Source: Planctomycetota bacterium (GTDB taxonomy: Bacteria; Planctomycetota; UBA1135). From it: DNA of 6,138 nt. Every line of letters begins with the position of its first letter. The first letter of the stretch is position 1. Of this stretch, positions 1 to 6,138 are shown one piece after another. The position numbers and the translations under genes are program-made. Where the stretch lies: positions 9,877 to 16,014 of the forward strand of contig NVRO01000008.1 of assembly GCA_002400895.1 (NCBI GenBank), read 5' to 3'. The notes below the pieces were generated by a model, which was given only the letters and a program-made list of their open reading frames with translations, searched no databases and was not told the origin of the DNA.

Positions 1-767
1 AACTCCGGTTTACGAAGCCCGGCGGAGATGGCGGTGGCAGCAATGCGCTCACCGAACCGACAGCTTTCGAGGTCACCGGGATAACTTGAATAAAAATGCC
101 AGGAGAGGAAGTCAGGCGTAAACCCCACTTCTTTGCTGGCACCAGCCATTGCGGCAAACCAGTCGTAGGCAGCTCCGGATGCCGAAGCCATGCCCGGGCC
201 GCCAAGTTCGAGCTTGGGGAATAATTCACGCAAGCGCTTCCCGGCAAGGGCAAAAAACTGCCCGAAACTCTCCGCACCACCGTCCCACTGCCCGGCAAAA
301 TTGGGTTCGTTCCATATTTCGACATGGGTAAGCGGAACACCGGCACTGAGCAGTGTGCGGACATCGGCAGCAACGCGTTCGGCCCATGCGGCCGGATCCA
401 GCGGTGCTTTGCCAACCTGTTCATGGCCAATACCCTTGTGAGCAGGGTCGCCAACCACCACCAGGAATACGTTCATGCCAGCATCCCTTGCCCGCAAGCC
501 CGCTGCGGTCTGTTTGGCCATCGGACCCTTGCTGTAATCAATCCAGATACGGGCCAAGCCATCGTGCGGTTGGATTGCATCGGACCAAGCCTGCCAAACT
601 CCGGCGCTGGCATTGGAAAGGTCATTAATGCCGCGGCCAATCCCCGCCGGGATTGGCCTTCCTGCGTCAGCAAAATCAATCCGAAAGTCGGCGGAGACAA
701 TCTCAGTGGGTGGCGACTGGGGCGCGTCGGCTTGTGACAGTAACAGTAGAAAGATGGATCCAAGCAT
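1..767 (-). CDS. GH39-like glycoside hydrolase, partial (C-terminus beyond left edge)
   Basis: About 255 residues are visible and the reading frame is still open at base 1. After a short hydrophobic start (MLGSIFLLLLSQADA, possible signal peptide cut near residues 13-15) comes the N-terminal half of a TIM-barrel glycosidase. The motif EIWNEPN ends at residue 156; its Glu154 matches the acid/base catalyst of clan GH-A enzymes. SWHFY (222-226) follows a later strand, as in GH39. The catalytic nucleophile Glu would lie further on, outside the window. GH39 includes xylosidases, iduronidases and PslG, an exopolysaccharide endoglycosidase encoded in a biosynthesis operon and of similar early layout. 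The neighbours favour a PslG-like role in trimming or releasing the locus's own polysaccharide (inference). The ATG (765-767) shares one base with the TAA of the upstream phosphodiesterase gene (TAATG), suggesting translational coupling. No other standard start codon lies between this ATG and the in-frame TGA at 798-800. Related GH-A families such as GH5 remain possible. Confidence 0.82.
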   Translation of the reverse strand, partial: MLGSIFLLLLSQADAPQSPPTEIVSADFRIDFADAGRPIPAGIGRGINDLSNASAGVWQAWSDAIQPHDGLARIWIDYSKGPMAKQTAAGLRARDAGMNVFLVVVGDPAHKGIGHEQVGKAPLDPAAWAERVAADVRTLLSAGVPLTHVEIWNEPNFAGQWDGGAESFGQFFALAGKRLRELFPKLELGGPGMASASGAAYDWFAAMAGASKEVGFTPDFLSWHFYSSYPGDLESCRFGERIAATAISAGLRKPE

Positions 768-2380
768 TACAAGTAGCCCAAGCCGCGTAATGACTCTTCA
801 ATGTCGGAGGATTCCTGAGACCCGAACACGGATCCAACCACCGCATGTTGGGGCCCGGGGTAGTCTTCAACCGCGATCTGGACATCGCGCTTGGTGGCTC
901 CAAGCTGCGCGCGTACTTCCCCCTCCATCCAACTCGGAACATCTTCGCCCAGCAGGTGCAGGATGGTGGGTGTGGTATCGCGGATGTGCATCTCCTTGAG
1001 CTTGACTCCGGCCTTCACCCCGGGAGCGGCAATGGCAAAAATCCCGGGAAAGCGGTGGGTTCCGGAAATCCCGGCATTGCGGCGTTGGGTGAACAAGTTG
1101 GGAGAATCCCAATCATCCCTGGGCAAACATTCCAGCCCGGACATTTGAAATTGCAAATCCGGAGCTTCTGCCACCCGCGGCCCCGAATAGAACTCATGAC
1201 CACGCACAAAGAAGTCGATGGCCTTGCTCCCATCAGGCAATCGCAGCAACAGCAGGCGTTGCTCGATTTCAGACAGCATCGCAGTAGCTTGGTCCGGTGA
1301 CACCATGCCCTCGCTTTCGCGGCCTACAATATTCAGACAAATTCCCTGCAAGGAACACCATGCCTTGGTGCGTTTCCAATCAACATCAAGCAGGCTTGGT
1401 CCATGTTGTCGGCGCGGGCGCGGTATTTTTATTCCGGCAATCCGGGAATGACCAAGACGCCAATAAGGTGTCTTGCGCCGTACCAACAAGCCCTCCTGTT
1501 CCAGCCATGTATTGATGTGAAAGTCCCAGTGGTGAGGCCCGAAGCCATGGTCGCTAACTATCGCAATCGGCACCGACTCACCGACTTCGGTGCGCAACAT
1601 GCCGAGAAACTCGTCGGCCAGGCGGTAAGCGTCAGCAATGGTTTCTCCATACAACTTGGCGCCGGCCTCACTCCATCCCGGATGTGATTCATCCTGAAAC
1701 TTCCAGAACCAATGTTGGCATCGATCGGTCAGGCCGACTACGGTAAAGAAAAAATCCGGGCTGTGATGACGCAGCAATCCCTGTGTCAGACACATACGTT
1801 CCCGTTCTATTGCAAAAAGTTCGTCGCGTAGTTCGGCATACCGGGAAAGATCGTCGACCTCGCCTTCATGGTCACCTTGAAGAGGGGCGTAATCAAGGTC
1901 GCAGCGGTAATCACGCTCAATCAATTCCCGACACAGATCTTCAAGCTGCGGAGGATTGAAAAGGCTGGAGCCACTACGTGGGCACGGGATTCCTGAAATC
2001 ACAAAACTATTGGCACCCAACTCCCCAACACCCTGAGGTGGGTAGGTCATGGGAACGTTGAGCAACCCACTGCTCCAGCCGCGACGAGCAAGCACCTCGG
2101 CAATCCCGCAGCCCTGATAGGAGCGGCTGTCATTCAGCGGGGTCTGGTAGCTGCCAAGCTGCCGGCGGACAAAGTTGTAGACCCCATGCCGACCGGGATT
2201 CAGCCCGCTCATCATCGAAACCCAGGCCGGAGGAGTAATCGGCGGGGTCTCGGATTCGAGCACCGCCTGGCCACCCTGGGCGAGCAAACGGGCAATATTT
2301 GGCAATTCTCCCGCCGCCACCAAGGGATTAATGATCTCAAAGGTGGCTCCGTCGATTCCGAGAATGGCGAGGCGGGTCAT
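767..2380 (-). CDS. Alkaline-phosphatase-superfamily type I phosphodiesterase/pyrophosphatase-like protein
   Basis: A complete 537-residue protein whose ATG lies at 2378-2380. It shows the ordered metal-site and nucleophile motifs of the type I phosphodiesterase/nucleotide pyrophosphatase family (PF01663-like). These are GIDGAT with Asp10; ITPPAW with Thr49 as probable nucleophile, followed by MSGLNPGRHGV; LTDRCQH with Asp219 and His223; SDHGFG with Asp277 and His278; SGTHR with His442; and RDTTPTILHLLG near 468-478. All expected two-metal ligands are present, so it should be active in phosphodiester, pyrophosphate or phosphomonoester chemistry, but the substrate cannot be read from sequence. 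There is no signal peptide or membrane segment, which implies a cytoplasmic enzyme. It lacks the C-x-P-x-R sulfatase motif. The tail ESLRGLGYL resembles that of its paralogue at 4500-6138. It is the first gene of a minus-strand pair with the GH39-like gene and is divergent from the export gene. No clear Shine-Dalgarno precedes the ATG. Confidence 0.9.
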   Translation of the reverse strand: MTRLAILGIDGATFEIINPLVAAGELPNIARLLAQGGQAVLESETPPITPPAWVSMMSGLNPGRHGVYNFVRRQLGSYQTPLNDSRSYQGCGIAEVLARRGWSSGLLNVPMTYPPQGVGELGANSFVISGIPCPRSGSSLFNPPQLEDLCRELIERDYRCDLDYAPLQGDHEGEVDDLSRYAELRDELFAIERERMCLTQGLLRHHSPDFFFTVVGLTDRCQHWFWKFQDESHPGWSEAGAKLYGETIADAYRLADEFLGMLRTEVGESVPIAIVSDHGFGPHHWDFHINTWLEQEGLLVRRKTPYWRLGHSRIAGIKIPRPRRQHGPSLLDVDWKRTKAWCSLQGICLNIVGRESEGMVSPDQATAMLSEIEQRLLLLRLPDGSKAIDFFVRGHEFYSGPRVAEAPDLQFQMSGLECLPRDDWDSPNLFTQRRNAGISGTHRFPGIFAIAAPGVKAGVKLKEMHIRDTTPTILHLLGEDVPSWMEGEVRAQLGATKRDVQIAVEDYPGPQHAVVGSVFGSQESSDIEESLRGLGYL

Positions 2381-2396
2381 TTGCTAATGACAAATG
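2378..2396. repeat. Inverted repeat CATTTG-N7-CAAATG over the phosphodiesterase start codon
   Basis: Two perfect 6-base arms (2378-2383 and 2391-2396) flank a 7-base spacer. The arm at 2378-2383 contains the complement of the ATG of the minus-strand gene. In that transcript the start codon would sit in the 3' arm of a short hairpin; as DNA the repeat could be an operator half-site pair. The stem is short and AT-rich and could be chance. Confidence 0.4.
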
Positions 2397-2439
2397 TATT
2401 TAATCCGAGGGTGAAATTTGAAACAATGCTCAAGAAGAC
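2381..2439. promoter_or_regulatory. Divergent 59-bp spacer, presumed promoter region
   Basis: This AT-rich spacer separates the minus-strand phosphodiesterase gene from the plus-strand export gene, so each needs a promoter here or inside the other gene. The best minus-strand match I see is TTGTTT (2421-2426) and TAAATA (2397-2402) with an 18-base gap, which would leave a very short leader. No convincing plus-strand -35/-10 pair is visible, although TATTTAAT (2397-2404) could serve as a -10. The export gene has only a weak AAGAAG ribosome site (2432-2437). These are eye matches to the sigma-70 consensus and may not suit this organism. Confidence 0.35.
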
Positions 2440-3219
2440 ATGCGCCTCGCCCTGATTCTGTTCGCTTGCTCACTACTGTCAGTTCTTAACGGCTGCCAGG
2501 GACCGCCGGATTATTCCATTATCGACCAGCCCCGGCTTGACCAGGATTCTACGCTATTGCCGTTTGCCCCTGACATCAACAATGAAATCCGTAATGGGAC
2601 ATTCAAGATTGGTCCGGGCGACTCGGTAGCGGTAGATGTTTGGAATCAACCCGATCTCAGCCGCACCTACACGGTGGACGAGCAGGGCAATCTTTTCTGC
2701 CACTTGTTTACCGAGGACATGGATGTATTCGGTAGAAGTCAATCGGAGCTGCGTCTCCTCATCACCGCCGAATACGCCTCCTACCTGGTCAATCCATCGG
2801 TCGCGGTCACGGTTACTCTGAGCCTGAACCGCAAGGTCACGGTGCTCGGTTCGGTCAACCAACCCGGGGTCTACCCGCTTAGTACCCCTACCACCACCGT
2901 GCTCGAGGTCATTGCTCAGGCTGGCGGCATCAGTAGTGAAGGTGACACCACCGGTGTCGTACTTGCCCGCTTCGTGAATCAAGAGATCCAAGTACGCGCT
3001 TACGGCCTGGACTCGCTGTTCGATCCGGATTCACCAGATGTCAGCCCGGCCATACCAATGATTCAACCGGGTGATTATGTATATGTACTTCGTGCCCCGG
3101 CAGCGAAATACGGGTCATGGCTACGCCTGGTATCTGAGACTCTGCGCGCTATCCAGTGGGCTGAACGCTCACTGCTGCTTGCTCCCGACGTAAGTGACAG
3201 CTTGTTCAATAACGAGTAG
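2440..3219 (+). CDS. Polysaccharide export outer-membrane lipoprotein (OPX, Wza/PslD-like)
   Basis: A complete 259-residue protein. It begins with a lipoprotein signal peptide: Arg2, a hydrophobic core and the lipobox LNGC with Cys19. Gln20 at +2 fits sorting to the outer membrane. Residues about 54-126 form a Poly_export domain, from FKIGPGDSVAVDVWNQPDLS to YLVNPSVAV. Residues about 131-185 form an SLBB-type domain (KVTVLGSVNQPGVYPL, then TTTVLEVIAQAGGIS). IQPGDYVYV (208-216) closes the folded part. Residues 222-250 look like a C-terminal amphipathic helix, the element Wza uses to cross the outer membrane. The length is close to PslD and shorter than Wza. It should form the periplasmic/outer-membrane conduit of a capsule or exopolysaccharide exporter. 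It is the only plus-strand gene here, and no inner-membrane copolymerase or Wzx/Wzy gene is visible. ATG 2440 is the only usable start, since an in-frame TGA lies at 2419-2421. Confidence 0.93.
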   Translation: MRLALILFACSLLSVLNGCQGPPDYSIIDQPRLDQDSTLLPFAPDINNEIRNGTFKIGPGDSVAVDVWNQPDLSRTYTVDEQGNLFCHLFTEDMDVFGRSQSELRLLITAEYASYLVNPSVAVTVTLSLNRKVTVLGSVNQPGVYPLSTPTTTVLEVIAQAGGISSEGDTTGVVLARFVNQEIQVRAYGLDSLFDPDSPDVSPAIPMIQPGDYVYVLRAPAAKYGSWLRLVSETLRAIQWAERSLLLAPDVSDSLFNNE

Positions 3220-3226
3220 TCCCTGA

Positions 3227-4498
3227 TTAACGATACCAGCGGCGATGGCTACCGGAACGCTTGAAAGCGCCGAAATAATCGCGAGCCGACAAGCACCAGA
3301 GTGATTCATTCTCCTGCCACTTGATGAGTCCACAGGAGACCGCAACATAGTCAAGTTCGGCAAGTTGACTGGTGTGGCATGCAATCGCCTCCAGTTGGCT
3401 GGGATGCGGTTCACCACCGTCAGCTGCGGCCATTCCCCGCGGCAGCGGAGTCCATAGCCCACTCAATCCGAGTTGGAGGTCACCACTATTGTCGGGCAAG
3501 GCCGCAGCCAGCAAGCGCGAGACTTCGTAGTGGTCGATGTGATTGTCCAACCACCAGGGAAGATGAATCACCTGCGGCTGAAATTCCGCCAAGTGGTGGC
3601 GCAATCCCCTTAGCGCCTTGCCGCGCGCACGCAAGTTCGATTCAGGAGCACCCAGGCACTGACCAGGTTCAATCCCTAGAGTCCGACAAGCAGCAGCGCC
3701 TTCGCGGGAGCGGATATCACCGTTCTCTCCCCCGTCAGTCATCCACAACAAACGAATCTGGTCTCCGCGTTGCTGGGCTTGATGGAGGGCGCTGGCAAAC
3801 AACAAACACTCATCGTCAAAATGAGGTGCCAAAAACAAACTGCGGCGGGCTGCTGTCTGGTCACCGTGTTCAGTCCGATTGGATGGAAGCGGCAGAAGAC
3901 TCTGCAACAAACTCAATGAGCGTGCATGGTCGAGTAAATGATGCAAGTAACGACGATTCTGCAGTGAACCCGCCGCATCCGGTTGCTTGACTGCCATCGA
4001 TGAACCGCGCAAAATCAACCGCATGCGACCAGCCGGCAACAGCACCAGAGCTTCCGCCTGGCCACATCCTTGATGACGCAGCGCCGAGCGCAGCACCCGC
4101 AAACCAGCGGCAGCATTATCAGCCCCCGCCGGGTCGCAATCGGGACTGGCAACCACCAAGTTTGGCAGTACCGTCACCTGATTCTCAAAAAGCGCTACCG
4201 GAGTAGTCAAGGGAAGCGCATCAAGAAGAGCAAGCAGGTCTGCATGTTCAGCACCTGCTTGGGGCCATGCCGCCAGCAGGAAATCACAACCATCTTGCCA
4301 CTCCCTCAGGCCGGCTTCAGCCGATTGCAACAGAGCAACCGTTCCCGGCACCAACTGGTCAGGTTTCTGCCCCCACCAACCGGCTTGCTTGGCCGGCAAT
4401 TCGTCGGTGACAACCGGCTCGCACAACAGGTTGCGAGGGCGTCCAAAAGTACGAGGTAGCATCCAAGTCATCGCTAAGTTTCTCGCCAGCAGTTCCAA
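3227..4498 (-). CDS. PIG-L/LmbE-family N-deacetylase with an unassigned N-terminal half
   Basis: A 423-residue protein. The C-terminal part (about 219-360) is a PIG-L/LmbE-type zinc deacetylase. PHFDDE (225-230) is the variant PHPDDE motif, giving His226 and Asp229 as zinc ligands and Asp228 as general base. MTDGGENG (253-260) and SREGAAACRTLGI follow. NHIDH (319-323) supplies the second histidine pair. The family removes N-acetyl groups from GlcNAc-type sugars. Residues 1-215 match no family I recognise and show no signal peptide or membrane segment; they could be a substrate-binding or partner domain. The start is TTG at 4496-4498, one base after the upstream TAG. GGAG (4503-4506) lies just before it inside the end of the previous gene. 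An ATG at 4469-4471 (residue 10) is the alternative start. It is co-oriented and probably cotranscribed with the phosphodiesterase-like gene at 4500-6138. A cytoplasmic role on a lipid-linked or nucleotide-linked sugar is inferred from the lack of a signal peptide. Confidence 0.87.
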   Translation of the reverse strand: MELLARNLAMTWMLPRTFGRPRNLLCEPVVTDELPAKQAGWWGQKPDQLVPGTVALLQSAEAGLREWQDGCDFLLAAWPQAGAEHADLLALLDALPLTTPVALFENQVTVLPNLVVASPDCDPAGADNAAAGLRVLRSALRHQGCGQAEALVLLPAGRMRLILRGSSMAVKQPDAAGSLQNRRYLHHLLDHARSLSLLQSLLPLPSNRTEHGDQTAARRSLFLAPHFDDECLLFASALHQAQQRGDQIRLLWMTDGGENGDIRSREGAAACRTLGIEPGQCLGAPESNLRARGKALRGLRHHLAEFQPQVIHLPWWLDNHIDHYEVSRLLAAALPDNSGDLQLGLSGLWTPLPRGMAAADGGEPHPSQLEAIACHTSQLAELDYVAVSCGLIKWQENESLWCLSARDYFGAFKRSGSHRRWYR

Positions 4499-4499
4499 C

Positions 4500-6138
4500 C
4501 TACTCCATATAACCCAGCGCGCGCATTGTTTCGATCAACTTTTCATCATCATCCGTCGTGCTGGCCGCGACTTCACGCGGGCTGAGAACAACTGTGCCAT
4601 GCCTCATCTGCACCGGATTGCTCCGTAACCAGTCAGCTTCGAAGCACTGCTCCATTACTACCCCATCCATGTGGTCATCAACCGGTAAACCGAGCAAGTG
4701 CATGATGGTTGCTGCCATGTCCGTGATTCGTGGGCCTTTTTCCATGCTCCCGGCCCGGAAAACCCCGGCTCCCTGCCATAGATAAACGCCATCAATCCGG
4801 TGCATCGCGGGGCGCCCCTCGACCGCCGGCTCACTAACCCGCGGATGAAGTGGATTGGCACAGGAGTTGACCGATGTCTCATGGGTGATGTACTGGATAT
4901 CAGGGGCAAGGTGGAGCTGCGGGCCGGACCACAAATCTTCGCGACGATAAGCCTTGGTGATCAGTTGGGTACCGTCATCCCCTCTTACTTTCTCCAAAGC
5001 GACAATAATTTCACTCCGCAAGTCCTCGTACTCGGCACCGGGCTCGACAATGCCCTCCGGCTCGCGCCCCTTGAGATTGACCAGGACAATGTCCTCGCCG
5101 CCGGAGAAACTTGACCACGCCCGGGTTTGCGACCAGTCAATCATGTCGCGAATGGCGGCTTCCGGATCTCGACCTATTCCTTTACCACGCTGCATGCGCT
5201 TTTTGGCAATACCAGTGCGCCGCATCAAACCGGCCCATTTCTTTTCCAACAATAGGCGCAGACGACCGAATCCGCCGCTACCTTTTTTCAGCACAAGCCA
5301 GCCATTATCAATCAACCATTTATTAATAAAGAAACGATGACTGATGGCTCCAAAGCCATGGTCGGAGCATACTCCGACAGACACTTCACCTTCAAGCTCG
5401 GCAGCGACTGCAACAATTCGTCCCAGCGCGGCATCGACACGCTCATAGACCATGCCCAAAACATGACGCTGACGAGCTGCGGCAGCAGGGTTTTTCCGGG
5501 CCCACGCAGGGTCTTGGAAACACCAACTCTGATGGCTGGCAAGATCTACGCCGCGGAAAACTACTACAAACAAATCGGGGTCTTCACGCTCAAGCAAATC
5601 AATCGCGACCTCCGTTATCTTGTCGGTAGTCTCCAGCAGGCAGTTGAGAGCCTGCTCGGCGTCGGCGGTGTGAAACAACAGTTCCGGCTCGTTGTCGGAG
5701 GGGATTCGTCCATGGCGTTCTTCGAGTTCGGCGCGGACACTTTTGGGGGTAATGAAATCTGCTTGAGCATCCGGAGTAAGCAGGCCGGCAATCATCACAC
5801 CATTTACCTGTTCCGGGGGATAAGTAAGAGGCATCCAGGCGCTCACAACTTTGCGCCCTGCGGCACTGGCAAGATTGAAAATACTTGGCGCTTGAATCGA
5901 ATCAAAACTGATAACCGGACGCTTATAGCTACCGGGACATTGCTCACGGAAAAAGAAAACGCCATGCTTACCAGGGTCAACACCGGTAAGGAATGAAGAC
6001 CAGGCCAGGGAGGAGTTGGGAGGATAAGTCGAGCGCAATGGTCCGTAGCTCCCCTCCCTCATCATTGCCGCCAGGTTGGGGAGACGACCTTCGGCCACCA
6101 TCGGCTCGATAATCTCCCAGGTGGCACCATCGATGCCG
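4500..6138 (-). CDS. Alkaline-phosphatase-superfamily phosphodiesterase-like protein, partial (extreme N-terminus beyond right edge)
   Basis: 545 residues are visible, and only a few N-terminal residues are missing. The frame is open at 6138 and starts with GIDGATWEIIEP, the first metal-site motif, so the ATG at 6099-6101 is internal. Numbering from the first visible Gly, the motifs in order are Asp3; PPNSSLAWSSFLTG with Ser42 in the nucleophile position; GVDLASH (Asp198, His202); SDHGFG (Asp259, His260); MHRIDG (His446); and ITDMAATIMHLLGLP. The family and chemistry are those of the gene at 767-2380; 17 of 24 residues agree at the N-terminal motif, and both end in a similar LGY tail. Codons differ even where residues match, so any duplication is old. 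Differences are Ser for Thr at the presumed nucleophile, AAT in place of the paralogue's TPT, and a strongly basic segment (about 283-323). No membrane span is visible. It is followed after one base by the deacetylase gene. Its substrate is unknown. Confidence 0.9.
   Translation of the reverse strand, partial: GIDGATWEIIEPMVAEGRLPNLAAMMREGSYGPLRSTYPPNSSLAWSSFLTGVDPGKHGVFFFREQCPGSYKRPVISFDSIQAPSIFNLASAAGRKVVSAWMPLTYPPEQVNGVMIAGLLTPDAQADFITPKSVRAELEERHGRIPSDNEPELLFHTADAEQALNCLLETTDKITEVAIDLLEREDPDLFVVVFRGVDLASHQSWCFQDPAWARKNPAAAARQRHVLGMVYERVDAALGRIVAVAAELEGEVSVGVCSDHGFGAISHRFFINKWLIDNGWLVLKKGSGGFGRLRLLLEKKWAGLMRRTGIAKKRMQRGKGIGRDPEAAIRDMIDWSQTRAWSSFSGGEDIVLVNLKGREPEGIVEPGAEYEDLRSEIIVALEKVRGDDGTQLITKAYRREDLWSGPQLHLAPDIQYITHETSVNSCANPLHPRVSEPAVEGRPAMHRIDGVYLWQGAGVFRAGSMEKGPRITDMAATIMHLLGLPVDDHMDGVVMEQCFEADWLRSNPVQMRHGTVVLSPREVAASTTDDDEKLIETMRALGYME

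Noticed and set aside
324..737. 137-codon plus-strand open frame near the left edge
   Set aside because: The minus strand here encodes the GH39-like enzyme with its WNEPN motif, which accounts for the coding signal.
767..2380. Possible sulfatase assignment
   Set aside because: Neither phosphodiesterase-like protein has the C/S-x-P-x-R formylglycine motif at the nucleophile position; the CPRSG and CPGSY stretches lie elsewhere and do not fit it.
2554..2991. 145-codon minus-strand open frame inside the export gene
   Set aside because: It is antisense to the Poly_export and SLBB domains and has no motif of its own.
3379..3990. 203-codon plus-strand open frame opposite the deacetylase gene
   Set aside because: It is antisense to the PIG-L motifs; its translation is low-quality, rich in Arg, Ser and Pro, with no recognisable motif.
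5337..5996. 219-codon plus-strand open frame opposite the first phosphodiesterase-like gene
   Set aside because: It lies wholly antisense to a gene with a full set of catalytic motifs, and its translation shows no domain-like pattern. It is a by-product of the codon use of the real gene.
6099..6101. ATG as start of the first phosphodiesterase-like gene
   Set aside because: The frame continues upstream to the window edge and encodes GIDGATWEIIEP, the conserved first metal-site motif, so this Met is internal.
1..6138. tRNA, rRNA, CRISPR, insertion sequences, phage or integration sites
   Set aside because: None was seen; nearly every base is accounted for by the five protein genes, and no repeats or transposase-like frames are visible.

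Overview
The window is almost wholly coding: about 6.1 kb carrying five genes and very little intergenic DNA. The gene set is that of a cell-surface or extracellular polysaccharide locus in a Gram-negative (diderm) bacterium. The main evidence is an outer-membrane polysaccharide export lipoprotein (OPX/Wza-like), a GH39-type glycosidase with a possible signal peptide, and a PIG-L/LmbE-type sugar N-deacetylase. These sit between two paralogous soluble members of the alkaline-phosphatase superfamily (type I phosphodiesterase/nucleotide pyrophosphatase type). Base composition is moderately GC-rich. The phylum cannot be fixed from the sequence alone.

Layout, read on the minus strand from the right edge. 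A first phosphodiesterase-like gene (4500-6138) enters from outside the window and lacks only its extreme N-terminus. One base after its stop, a TTG-initiated gene (3227-4498) encodes a two-part protein: an unassigned N-terminal half and a C-terminal PIG-L deacetylase. Next, on the opposite strand, comes the OPX lipoprotein gene (2440-3219), whose 3' end lies 7 bp from the deacetylase stop. A 59-bp divergent spacer (2381-2439) separates the OPX gene from the second phosphodiesterase-like gene (767-2380, minus). The stop of that gene overlaps the start of a GH39-like glycosidase gene (1-767, minus), which runs off the left edge.

Likely joint role (inference). The OPX protein would form the outer-membrane end of a polysaccharide secretion machine. 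The deacetylase would remove N-acetyl groups from a glycan or its lipid-linked precursor. The secreted GH39 enzyme would trim or release chains, as PslG does in the Pseudomonas aeruginosa psl locus. The two phosphodiesterase-like enzymes have no visible signal peptide or membrane span, although the extreme N-terminus of the first is not seen. They could act in the cytoplasm on a nucleotide-sugar, a polyprenyl-phosphate or a phospho-substituent of the glycan. Their substrate is unknown, and they are the least understood part of the locus. No RNA genes, CRISPR arrays, mobile elements or clear terminators were seen.
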